NCBI GenBank assembly: GCA_005884715.1
Contig: VAZZ01000462.1
Span: forward strand, 1-14,852
Length of the DNA stretch: 14,852 bases
Direction: 5' to 3'
Source of the DNA: Alphaproteobacteria bacterium
Lineage (GTDB): Bacteria > Pseudomonadota > Alphaproteobacteria > Rhizobiales > Aestuariivirgaceae
Shown: positions 6,710 through 13,289 of the stretch, in pieces
Position numbering within the stretch: position 1 is the stretch's first letter
Layout of the letters: each line of letters opens with the position of its first letter
Position numbers and translations under genes: made by a program
Notes under the pieces: generated by a model
What the model was told of the DNA's origin: nothing
Database searches by the model: none
The model's input: only the letters and a program-made list of their open reading frames with translations

Positions 6710-8041
6710 ATGGCATCGGCAGCTGAACAACTTGCAGCCAACATCAATTTCTCCGCGTTGGCCAAGGCCGACGAGTTGAAGAAACGCATCTGGTTCACCC
6801 TTGGCGCCCTGATCGTCTATCGCCTCGGCACCTATATCCCCATTCCCGGCGTCGACACAGTCGAACTCGCCCGTTTCGCCGCGCAAAACTCGTCAGGGAT
6901 TCTCGGCTGGGTGAACGGCCTGGCCGGGGGCGCGCTCGGCCGCATGGCGATCTTCGCCCTCAATATCATGCCTTATATCTCGGCATCGATCATCATCCAG
7001 CTTCTTACGACAGTTTCGCCGCATCTTGAACAGCTCAAGAAGGAAGGCGAGTCGGGCCGCAAGAAGATCAACCAATATACGCGCTATGGCACGGTCCTGA
7101 TCGCGGCGCTACAGGCCTATGGCATCGCCGCCGGTCTCGAAGGGCAACGCAGTATCGTGCTCGATCCCGGCCTGTTCTTCCGAGCCAGCACAGTCATCAC
7201 GCTGACCGGGGGCACCGTGTTCCTGATGTGGCTCGGCGAGCAGATTACCGCGCGCGGTGTCGGCAACGGCACTTCGCTCATCATCTTCGCCGGCATTGTC
7301 GCGGGTCTCCCGCATGGTTTGGCAGCACTCCTCGAACTCGGCCGTACCGGCCAGATGTCGACCTTCCTCATTCTCGCTATCTTCATCATCGCGCTCGCCG
7401 TCATCGCTTTCATCGTCTTCGTGGAACGGGCCCAGCGCCGGCTCTTGATCCAGTATCCCAAGCGTCAGGTCGGCATGAAGGTGACTCAGGGCGACAGTTC
7501 GCACCTGCCGCTCAAGCTCAATACGTCGGGAGTCATTCCGCCCATCTTCGCCTCCTCGCTGCTCCTCCTGCCGATCACTGTCGCCAATTTCACGAAAGGG
7601 CAGGGCCCGGACTGGCTCAATCGCGCCACGGCCCTTCTTGGCCACGGCCAGCCGCTGTTCCTGACACTCTACGCGCTGCTCATCATCTTCTTCGCCTTCT
7701 TCTACACCTCGATCATGTTCAATCCGAAGGACACGGCCGACAATCTGAAGAAATATGGCGGCTTCATCCCGGGCATCCGGCCGGGCGAGCGGACGGCGGA
7801 ATATATCGACTATGTGCTGACACGGATCACCGTGCTGGGCGGTCTCTATCTGATGCTGGTCTGCCTGTTGCCGGAATTCATGATCGGTTATGCGGCCGTG
7901 CCGTTCTATTTCAGCGGCACCTCGCTGCTCATTGTGGTGAGTGTCACCATGGATACTGTGGCACAGGTGCAGGGCCATCTGCTGGCGCAGCAATATGAAG
8001 GTCTGGTCAAGAAGGCGAAGCTCAGAGGGGCGCGCCGGTGA
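6710..8041 (+). CDS. secY: Protein translocase channel subunit SecY
   Basis: SecY (443 aa, the same length as E. coli) is the ten-helix inner membrane channel for Sec export and membrane insertion. It works with SecE, SecG, SecA and ribosomes. Hydrophobic segments recur through the protein, e.g. 27-45, 78-101, 126-142, 160-177, 187-205, 218-238, 273-293, 315-336, 372-393 and 397-415. The plug and TM2 region is around residues 60-100. The cytosolic loop GIRPGERTAEYI (355-366) carries R357, the invariant arginine needed for SecA function. TTGAGGAAAG precedes ATG 6710. It is the last spc gene, 62 bases after rplO. Its TGA overlaps the adk GTG start. Confidence 0.97.
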   Translation: MASAAEQLAANINFSALAKADELKKRIWFTLGALIVYRLGTYIPIPGVDTVELARFAAQNSSGILGWVNGLAGGALGRMAIFALNIMPYISASIIIQLLTTVSPHLEQLKKEGESGRKKINQYTRYGTVLIAALQAYGIAAGLEGQRSIVLDPGLFFRASTVITLTGGTVFLMWLGEQITARGVGNGTSLIIFAGIVAGLPHGLAALLELGRTGQMSTFLILAIFIIALAVIAFIVFVERAQRRLLIQYPKRQVGMKVTQGDSSHLPLKLNTSGVIPPIFASSLLLLPITVANFTKGQGPDWLNRATALLGHGQPLFLTLYALLIIFFAFFYTSIMFNPKDTADNLKKYGGFIPGIRPGERTAEYIDYVLTRITVLGGLYLMLVCLLPEFMIGYAAVPFYFSGTSLLIVVSVTMDTVAQVQGHLLAQQYEGLVKKAKLRGARR

Positions 8042-8688
8042 ATCTGATACTTCTCGGACCGCCTGGCGCCGGAAAGGGCACCCAGGCGAAATTGCTTGAG
8101 GACAAAAGGGGCTACAAGCAACTCTCGACTGGCGACATGCTGAGAGGCGCGGTCGCCGCGGGAACCGAGATGGGCAAGAAGGCCAAGGCGGTCATGGACC
8201 GTGGCGATCTCGTCTCCGACGACATCGTGGTGTCGATCATCGCTGAGCGGCTGGACAAGCCCGACGTCGAGAAGGGCTTCATCCTGGATGGGTTCCCGCG
8301 CAACAAAGCACAGGCTGAGGCGCTTGACCGGATGCTCAAGGACAAGGGCCTCAAGCTCGATGCGGTCATCGAGATGCGGGTCGACGATGAGGCACTGGTG
8401 AAGCGGATCGCCGGGCGCTACACCTGCGCCAAATGCGGCAAGGGCTATCACGACGAATTCGCGAAGCCGAAGAAGCCGGGAATTTGCGACGTCTGCGGGT
8501 CGAGCGAGTTCGTGCGGCGCGCCGACGACAATGAGAAGACGGTAAGAGACCGTCTTCAGGTTTATAACAAGCAGACCGCTCCGCTGGTCGATTATTACGG
8601 CCGGACGGGGGTTTTGCATAAGGTAAACGGTATGGCGGATATCGGTGTCGTTACCCGCCAGATCGAGGATGTGCTGGAACGATCATGA
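8038..8688 (+). CDS. adk: Adenylate kinase, zinc-type long form
   Basis: Adenylate kinase (216 aa, cytosolic) converts ATP + AMP to two ADP and sets the adenylate charge. The P-loop GPPGAGKGT is at residues 7-15, the AMP-binding STGDMLR at 30-36 and FILDGFPR at 81-88. The LID region (about 122-159) contains C130, C133, C150 and C153 in two CxxC pairs, so it should bind structural zinc, unlike the E. coli enzyme. The start is GTG 8038, overlapping the secY stop as GTGA. It gives the family N-terminus MNLILLGPPG, and no nearby ATG does so. Translation is probably coupled to secY. Its position after secY is usual in alphaproteobacteria. Confidence 0.96.
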   Translation: MNLILLGPPGAGKGTQAKLLEDKRGYKQLSTGDMLRGAVAAGTEMGKKAKAVMDRGDLVSDDIVVSIIAERLDKPDVEKGFILDGFPRNKAQAEALDRMLKDKGLKLDAVIEMRVDDEALVKRIAGRYTCAKCGKGYHDEFAKPKKPGICDVCGSSEFVRRADDNEKTVRDRLQVYNKQTAPLVDYYGRTGVLHKVNGMADIGVVTRQIEDVLERS

Positions 8689-8712
8689 CGGGCAGGATGT
8701 GGCATCTCTACG

Positions 8713-8741
8713 GTTGACGTCTCGGCGATTCCACCCTAGAT
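8713..8741 (+). promoter_or_regulatory. Predicted housekeeping promoter of the alpha operon
   Basis: GTTGAC (8713-8718), a 17-base spacer and CTAGAT (8736-8741) match the alphaproteobacterial pattern CTTGAC-N17-CTATAT at five of six bases in each element. The site starts 25 bases after the adk stop and would start transcription near 8746-8748, giving rpsM a leader of about 140 bases. A second, perfect TTGACA at 8839 has no acceptable -10 at 16-18 bases and is not called. This is a prediction from sequence only. Confidence 0.6.
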
Positions 8742-8745
8742 ACAC

Positions 8746-8888
8746 AGCCATTAGACCGACATGAAGGCTGGCTTCAGGAGAGCAATCTCCGGAGGCACGG
8801 CCTTGTGCCATTTTGGCGCCCGGTGCGCGTTTCGAGTATTGACAGAGACTATGGGCGTAAGCCCTTGTAAGGCTTAGGAGAAATAAAA
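8746..8888 (+). promoter_or_regulatory. Structured 5' leader of the rpsM-rpsK-rpoA-rplQ mRNA
   Basis: The leader holds several perfect short hairpins: GGAGA-GCAA-TCTCC (8777-8790, GNRA loop), GGCAC/GTGCC with a 6-base loop (8794-8809), GCGC/GCGC (8816-8828), and two mutually exclusive ones, GGGC-GTAA-GCCC (8853-8864) and TAAGCC/GGCTTA (8858-8876). The last one abuts the Shine-Dalgarno AGGAG (8876-8880). AGGAGA occurs twice exactly 100 bases apart (8776 and 8876), so the TCTCC arm could pair with either copy. In E. coli this leader is a pseudoknot bound by S4. Here rpsD is not in the operon and I cannot identify the ligand. Each stem is short, so a functional structure is an inference. Confidence 0.4.
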
Positions 8889-9257
8889 GTGGCCCGCATC
8901 GCAGGCGTTAACATTCCGACCAATAAGCGCGTTGAAATCGCCCTTCGCTATATCCATGGCATCGGGCCGGTCAATGCGAAGGTAATCTGCAAGCAGGTCA
9001 GCATTCCGGCATCCAAGCGCGTCAACGAGCTGTCGGATGCGGAAGTGCTGCAAATTCGCGAAATCATCGACCGCGACTATGTGGTCGAGGGCGACCTTCG
9101 CCGCGAAGTGTCCATGAACATCAAGCGCTTGATGGATCTTGGCACCTATCGGGGCCTGCGTCACCGTAAGAGCCTGCCGACACGCGGCCAGCGCACCCAC
9201 ACCAATGCCCGCACGCGCAAAGGCCCGGCCAAAGCCATCGCTGGCAAGAAGAAATAA
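8889..9257 (+). CDS. rpsM: 30S ribosomal protein S13
   Basis: S13 (122 aa) lies in the 30S head, contacts the P-site tRNA with its C-terminal tail, and forms bridges B1a/B1b with the 50S central protuberance. It begins with ARIAGVNIPTNKRVEIAL and the helix-hairpin-helix GIGPVNA. The C-terminal signature is GTYRGLRHRKSLPTRGQR followed by THTNARTRKG and a basic end. The start codon is GTG (8889), eight bases after AGGAG (8876-8880). No ATG gives the family N-terminus. GTG is also used in E. coli rpsM, where the start region is part of the regulatory leader. Confidence 0.97.
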   Translation: MARIAGVNIPTNKRVEIALRYIHGIGPVNAKVICKQVSIPASKRVNELSDAEVLQIREIIDRDYVVEGDLRREVSMNIKRLMDLGTYRGLRHRKSLPTRGQRTHTNARTRKGPAKAIAGKKK

Positions 9258-9269
9258 GAGAGAACCCAA

Positions 9270-9659
9270 ATGTCAAAAGAGCCAGCCCGTCCGCGCCGCA
9301 AAGAGCGCAAGAACATCACCTCAGGCGTCGTGCATGTGAATGCGTCGTTCAACAATACGATGATCACCATCACCGACGTTCAGGGCAACACGATTTCCTG
9401 GGCATCCGCCGGCAAGCTTGGATTCAAGGGGTCGCGCAAGTCGACACCCTATGCCGCACAGGTCGCCGCCGAACAGGCCGGCAAGTCGGCGATGGAGCAC
9501 GGCATGAAGACCGTGGAAGTGGAAGTGAGCGGGCCGGGTTCGGGCCGCGAATCGGCCTTGCGGGCGCTGCAGTCCTGCGGTCTCCAGGTCACCGCCATCC
9601 GCGATGTGACGCCGATCCCGCATAATGGCTGCCGTCCGCCGAAACGCCGCCGCGTCTGA
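9270..9659 (+). CDS. rpsK: 30S ribosomal protein S11
   Basis: S11 (129 aa) forms part of the 30S platform, binds 16S rRNA near helices 23/24 and lies next to the E-site mRNA. Conserved parts are GVVHVNASFNNTMITITD, GNTISWASAGKLGFKGSRKS, GPGSGRESALRAL and the end DVTPIPHNGCRPPKRRRV. It starts 12 bases after rpsM with only a weak purine-rich binding site (AAGAGAGAA), so coupling to rpsM is likely. Gene order rpsM-rpsK-rpoA without rpsD is usual for alphaproteobacteria. Confidence 0.97.
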   Translation: MSKEPARPRRKERKNITSGVVHVNASFNNTMITITDVQGNTISWASAGKLGFKGSRKSTPYAAQVAAEQAGKSAMEHGMKTVEVEVSGPGSGRESALRALQSCGLQVTAIRDVTPIPHNGCRPPKRRRV

Positions 9660-9705
9660 CGAGATTTTCCGGAAGCGGCACCAAGGTTCTGAACAGGACG
9701 ATACC

Positions 9706-10728
9706 ATGCACGTGAATCAGAAGAACTGGCAGGAACTCATCCGTCCGAGCAAACTCGAAGTCTCGGCTGGACGTGAACGCAGGCGGGTGGCGACATTGGT
9801 CGCCGAGCCGCTCGAGCGCGGCTTCGGCACGACCCTCGGCAATGCGCTGCGCCGCGTCCTTCTTTCCTCGCTGCAGGGAGCGGCGGTGAGCTCGGTGCAG
9901 ATCGACGGCGTTCTGCATGAATTCTCCTCGATCGCGGGCGTGCGCGAGGATGTCACCGACATCGTCATCAATATCAAGGAAATAGCGCTCTCCATGCATG
10001 CGGAAGGGCCGAAGCGACTGGTCTTGCGCAAGGAAGGTCCGGGCGTCGTCAAGGCCGGCGATATCCAGCAGACCGCCGATGTGCAGATCCTCAACCCCGA
10101 GCATGTCATCTGCACGCTCGATGAGGGTGCCGAAGTGCGCATGGAATTCACGGTCAATAACGGCAAGGGCTATGTGCCATCCGAGCGCAACCGCCCCGAG
10201 GACGCGCCGATCGGCCTCATCCCGGTCGACAGCATCTACAGCCCGGTGCGCCGTGTCTCCTACAAGATCGAGAACACCCGCGAGGGCCAGATCCTCGACT
10301 ATGACAAGCTCATTATGACGGTCGAGACCAACGGCTCGATGAGCCCGGAAGATGCCGTTGCCTATGCCGCGCGCATCCTGCAGGACCAGCTCTCGGTGTT
10401 CATCAATTTCGACGAGCCTTCGAAGATCGTCCACGAGGACATCCGCCCCGAGCTCGAATTCAACGCCGCATTGCTCAAGAAGGTCGACGAACTCGAGCTT
10501 TCGGTGCGATCGGCCAACTGCTTGAAGAACGACAACATCGTCTATATCGGCGATCTCATCCAGAAGAGTGAAGCGGAGATGCTCCGCACCCCCAACTTCG
10601 GACGCAAGTCGCTGAACGAGATCAAGGAAGTGCTCGCGCAGATGGGGCTCCATCTCGGCATGGAAGTGCCGAACTGGCCGCCCGAGAACATCGACGAACT
10701 CGCCAAGAAATACGAAACGCATTACTGA
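9706..10728 (+). CDS. rpoA: DNA-directed RNA polymerase subunit alpha
   Basis: RpoA (340 aa) dimerises to nucleate core RNA polymerase, and its C-terminal domain reads UP elements and contacts activators. The N-terminal domain (about 20-245) has the assembly motif TLGNALRRVLLSS (43-55), with R49 matching E. coli R45. After the linker, the helix-hairpin-helix C-terminal domain (about 255-325) has R268 and N271, equivalents of the DNA-binding R265 and N268, and NFGRKSLNEI. The start is ATG 9706 after AGGA (9695-9698). The open frame extends 27 codons further into rpsK, but that part is not family-like. The gap to rpsK is 46 bases. Confidence 0.97.
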   Translation: MHVNQKNWQELIRPSKLEVSAGRERRRVATLVAEPLERGFGTTLGNALRRVLLSSLQGAAVSSVQIDGVLHEFSSIAGVREDVTDIVINIKEIALSMHAEGPKRLVLRKEGPGVVKAGDIQQTADVQILNPEHVICTLDEGAEVRMEFTVNNGKGYVPSERNRPEDAPIGLIPVDSIYSPVRRVSYKIENTREGQILDYDKLIMTVETNGSMSPEDAVAYAARILQDQLSVFINFDEPSKIVHEDIRPELEFNAALLKKVDELELSVRSANCLKNDNIVYIGDLIQKSEAEMLRTPNFGRKSLNEIKEVLAQMGLHLGMEVPNWPPENIDELAKKYETHY

Positions 10729-10749
10729 GAATATTGAGGAGACGTATCC

Positions 10750-11181
10750 ATGCGTCACGGATTTGCCGGCCGCCGGTTCAACCGCTCGGCTTCACACAGG
10801 AAGTCGATGCTCGCCAATCTGGCGGCATCGCTGATCAAGCATGAGCAGATCGTTACCACGCTGCCAAAGGCCAAGGATTTGCGTCCGGTGGTCGAGAAGC
10901 TGGTGACGCTCGGCAAGAAGGGCGATCTCGCGGCACGTCGCCAGGCGATCGCCCAAATCGGCGATGAGGCCCAGGTCAAGAAGCTCTTCGATGTGCTGGC
11001 CAAGCGCTATGCCGAGCGCAATGGCGGCTATACGCGGGTTCTCAAGGCGGGTTTCCGCCATGGCGACTCTGCACCGCGCGCGGTGATCGAATTCGTCGAT
11101 CGCGACGTGAATGCCAAGGGCCTTGATTCCGGGCCGACGATGAAGTCGGGCGAGGAAGCGAGCGAGAGCGCCGCCGCCTGA
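10750..11181 (+). CDS. rplQ: 50S ribosomal protein L17
   Basis: L17 (143 aa) is a 23S rRNA-binding protein of the large subunit near the tunnel exit side. The signature MRHGFAGRRFNRSASHRKSM, then LIKHEQIVTTLPKAKDLRP and NGGYTRVLKAGFRHGDSAPRA, is clear. The C-terminal 25 residues are acidic, Ser- and Ala-rich, and outside the conserved core. TGAGGAG (10735-10741) precedes ATG by eight bases. It is the last alpha-operon gene and is followed by two strong hairpins. Confidence 0.97.
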   Translation: MRHGFAGRRFNRSASHRKSMLANLAASLIKHEQIVTTLPKAKDLRPVVEKLVTLGKKGDLAARRQAIAQIGDEAQVKKLFDVLAKRYAERNGGYTRVLKAGFRHGDSAPRAVIEFVDRDVNAKGLDSGPTMKSGEEASESAAA

Positions 11182-11204
11182 TCGACGGTCATAACTAGTG
11201 AATT

Positions 11205-11234
11205 TGAAGAGCGGGCCCGATGGCCCGCTCTTCA
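11205..11234 (+). terminator. First terminator hairpin after rplQ
   Basis: A perfect 13-base-pair stem, beginning with GAAGAGCGGGCC on the left arm, has the tetraloop CGAT (11218-11221) and lies 24 bases after the rplQ stop. Only TTT follows the stem (11235-11237), so the uracil tract is weak. Its position at the end of the ribosomal block makes termination the likely role. Confidence 0.75.
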
Positions 11235-11236
11235 TT

Positions 11237-11269
11237 TAGGCGGGCAGCCTAGAAATGCTTGCCTAGCAT
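11237..11269 (+). repeat. Two small hairpins between the twin terminators
   Basis: TAGGC-GGGCA-GCCTA (11237-11251) and ATGCT-TGCCT-AGCAT (11255-11269) are perfect five-pair stems. GCCTAG occurs twice (11247-11252 and 11261-11266), so TAGGC could pair with either copy. The function is unknown; this may be only part of the termination region. Confidence 0.4.
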
Positions 11270-11287
11270 CATGCAGCGGCCGGAATC

Positions 11288-11314
11288 GAAAAGCGGGCTC
11301 GGGGCCCGCTTTTC
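11288..11314 (+). terminator. Second terminator hairpin, near copy of the first
   Basis: An 11-base-pair perfect stem GAAAAGCGGGC / GCCCGCTTTTC closes a five-base loop. The A run on the left arm and T run on the right arm are suited to ending transcription in both directions. Each arm differs from the first hairpin (11206-11233) at a single base, and the change is matched on the other arm, so pairing is kept. Confidence 0.75.
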
Positions 11315-11478
11315 TCGGCTTACGCCTTATTGCTTTTATAGGCACCTTGCCCTGGCAAGTGGACGCAAAACCTGATGAAAATCTCCTTCACAGTTGCGCC
11401 GGAACGCAGACGGCGTTATGCAGCCAAATGCCGGTTTTGGCGTCGAAATGACCAACTCCCCCGGCAAGGTGACGGAAC
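11315..11478. other. Upstream region of the lrp-type gene, no clear promoter
   Basis: This stretch between the second terminator and the regulator gene contains one small hairpin (CTTGC/GCAAG, 11346-11359) and a -10-like TTTATA (11335-11340) without a matching -35. A 35-codon open frame starting at ATG 11375 lacks a good ribosome binding site. I find no convincing promoter, although the twin terminators upstream imply that the next genes need one. Confidence 0.4.
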
Positions 11479-11886
11479 GTGACTTTTACCCGGAAAGATG
11501 AAGATCTCCTGGCCCTTCTGTCCCTGGCCCGCAAGCTGAAACTCTCCCGTACGACAGTTCAGGACCGGATCAAACGTCTTGAAGAGCAGGGCGTCATCGA
11601 AGGCTATGCGGTGAGGCTCGCCAGCGCGGTCGACAAAGGTAGCATTCGTGCGTATGTGACTATCTCGGTCGAAGCGCGCCGGCAGGTCGAGGTCGGACGC
11701 GCGCTCAGCAAGCTGGCGCAGATCGAGGCGCTGCATACTGTGGCGGGAAGGTTCGATCTGGTGGCTTTGGCGCGCACGACCTCGGCGGAGGACATGGATC
11801 GCATGCTGGACAGCGTCGGTCTCATTCCCGGTGTAACGCGGACAGAATCCGCCATTATTCTGTCGACAAAGGTCGACCGGCGTTAG
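11479..11886 (+). CDS. Lrp/AsnC-family transcriptional regulator, shortened HTH
   Basis: This is a 135-residue Lrp/AsnC-type protein; family members usually have about 145-165. The recognition helix and wing are clear: LSRTTVQDRIKRLEEQGVIEGY (22-43; the last residues lead into the wing). The effector-binding RAM domain covers about 57-132, with HTVAGRFDLVALARTTSAED and GVTRTESAIILS. The N-terminal part is short. DEDLLALL runs directly into SLARKLKLSR, whereas relatives have about nine more residues there (end of helix 1 and the turn to helix 2). GTG 11479 is the only usable start: an in-frame TGA lies at 11470 and the next ATG is deep in the RAM domain. AAGG at 11466 is a moderate binding site. 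It is followed after 8 bases by deg, so one mRNA is likely. Target genes and ligand are unknown. Confidence 0.82.
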   Translation: MTFTRKDEDLLALLSLARKLKLSRTTVQDRIKRLEEQGVIEGYAVRLASAVDKGSIRAYVTISVEARRQVEVGRALSKLAQIEALHTVAGRFDLVALARTTSAEDMDRMLDSVGLIPGVTRTESAIILSTKVDRR

Positions 11887-11894
11887 GACAAGGA

Positions 11895-13289
11895 ATGAAA
11901 ACGAAAATATTTGCGAGCCTCATCCTGAGCGGCCTTGTTGCGCTGCCGGCCTTTGCCGAGACAAGGGTGCCGGAAACGCGTGCCGAGATCCAGATGTCCT
12001 TCGCGCCGGTGGTCAAGGAGACCTCGCCCGCTGTGGTCAATGTCTATGCGAGGCGTCTTGTGTCGCAGCGCGACCAGGGACCTTTCTCCGATCCGCTCTT
12101 CCGCAAGTTCTTCGGCGGCGATGGCGTCTTCGGAGCCCCACGCGAGCGGGTCCAGAACTCGCTGGGCTCGGGCGTGATCGTCGACGGCAAGGGCCTCATC
12201 GTCACCAACAATCACGTCATCCTGGGCGGCAGCGACATCCGCGTCGTGCTTGCCGACCGGCGCGAATTCGAAGCCAAGCTTCTGGTCGCCGATGAACGTA
12301 CCGATCTCGCCGTCCTCAAGATCGAGCCGGGAGATGAAGTCTTGCCGGCGCTGAACATGGGCGATTCGGACGATCTCGAAGTCGGCGATCTGGTGCTCGC
12401 CATCGGCAATCCCTTCGGCGTCGGGCAGACGGTGACCAGCGGCATTGTATCTGCGCTGGCGCGCACCCAAGTCGGCATCACCGACTACCAATTCTTCATC
12501 CAGACCGATGCAGCTATCAATCCCGGCAATTCCGGTGGCGCGCTGATCGATCTGAAGGGCAATCTCATCGGCATCAACACCGCGATCTTCTCGCGCTCCG
12601 GTGGCTCGATCGGCATCGGCTTCGCCATCCCCGCCAACATGGTGAAAACGGTGGTCCAGTCGGCCGAGACGGGCGGGCGTATCCAGCGGCCGTGGATCGG
12701 GGCGGAGACCCAGGATGTCACGGCGGAAATCGCCGATTCGTTGGGCTTCGCAAGGCCCGAAGGCGCTCTCATCGCCGGCCTCCATCCGAACAGCCCGCTC
12801 GCCGTTGCCGGTCTCAAGCGCGGTGATGTGATCCTCGGTCTCGACGGCAAGCCGGTCGAGAACGCGAAAGAGCTGAGCTACCGGGTGGCGACGGCTCAGA
12901 TCGGCTCATCGGCGATCGTCGAATACCAGCGCGGCACCGAACGCCGCGAGACCCGGATCAAATTGATCGCGGCACCCGAAACCACCGCCAGGGACGAGAC
13001 GCTGATGGAGGGGAATACGCCCTTCACCGGTCTCGTCGTCGCCAATCTGTCGCCGGCCGTCGCCGACGAGCTGGGGCTTCCTTCGGGCTCGACCGGCGTT
13101 GTCGCCTCCGACGTCAAGGGCGGGCCGGCGCGGCGCATTTTCCGCAAGGGCGATGTTCTCCTGGAAGTGAACGGGGTGGTGATCGACAGCGTCGATACGC
13201 TCAATTCAGCGGTCAAAACCGGCGAGGGCTTCTGGCAGTTCGCGATCAATCGCGCCGGGCGCGTGATTCGCATGCAACTTGGCGGGTGA
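11895..13289 (+). CDS. Do/DegQ-type periplasmic serine protease
   Basis: This trypsin-like HtrA family protease (464 aa) degrades or holds misfolded envelope proteins. A Sec signal peptide is visible (MKTKIF, hydrophobic core, ALPAFA-E near residue 21). The catalytic triad is H107 (TNNHVI), D137 (RTDLAVL) and S213 (NPGNSGGAL). Two PDZ domains follow: about 262-356 (PWIGAETQDV..., GLKRGDVILGLDG) and about 377-455 (FRKGDVLLEVNG). The LA loop with DPLFRKFFGG is short, so DegQ-like fits better than DegP. AGGA at 11885-11888, within the regulator's stop, gives a spacing of six to ATG. The stop TGA touches the rarA ATG. A Deg protease next to rplQ and rarA is a recurring arrangement in alphaproteobacteria as I recall it. 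Confidence 0.95.
   Translation: MKTKIFASLILSGLVALPAFAETRVPETRAEIQMSFAPVVKETSPAVVNVYARRLVSQRDQGPFSDPLFRKFFGGDGVFGAPRERVQNSLGSGVIVDGKGLIVTNNHVILGGSDIRVVLADRREFEAKLLVADERTDLAVLKIEPGDEVLPALNMGDSDDLEVGDLVLAIGNPFGVGQTVTSGIVSALARTQVGITDYQFFIQTDAAINPGNSGGALIDLKGNLIGINTAIFSRSGGSIGIGFAIPANMVKTVVQSAETGGRIQRPWIGAETQDVTAEIADSLGFARPEGALIAGLHPNSPLAVAGLKRGDVILGLDGKPVENAKELSYRVATAQIGSSAIVEYQRGTERRETRIKLIAAPETTARDETLMEGNTPFTGLVVANLSPAVADELGLPSGSTGVVASDVKGGPARRIFRKGDVLLEVNGVVIDSVDTLNSAVKTGEGFWQFAINRAGRVIRMQLGG

Noticed and set aside
7109..7993. 294-codon - strand open frame opposite secY
   Set aside because: His/Glu/Asp-rich product is what the complement of hydrophobic secY codons gives; a coding shadow.
8839..8870. 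Perfect TTGACA just before rpsM
   Set aside because: No -10 at an acceptable distance; the best candidate, TTGTAA, is 20 bases away and would leave almost no leader before the binding site.
8689..8888. Search for rpmJ, infA or map between adk and rpsM
   Set aside because: No frame resembles L36 or the other proteins; absence is the usual alphaproteobacterial arrangement.
9589..10758. 389-codon - strand open frame opposite rpoA
   Set aside because: Fully antisense to a certain rpoA, with no recognisable domain.
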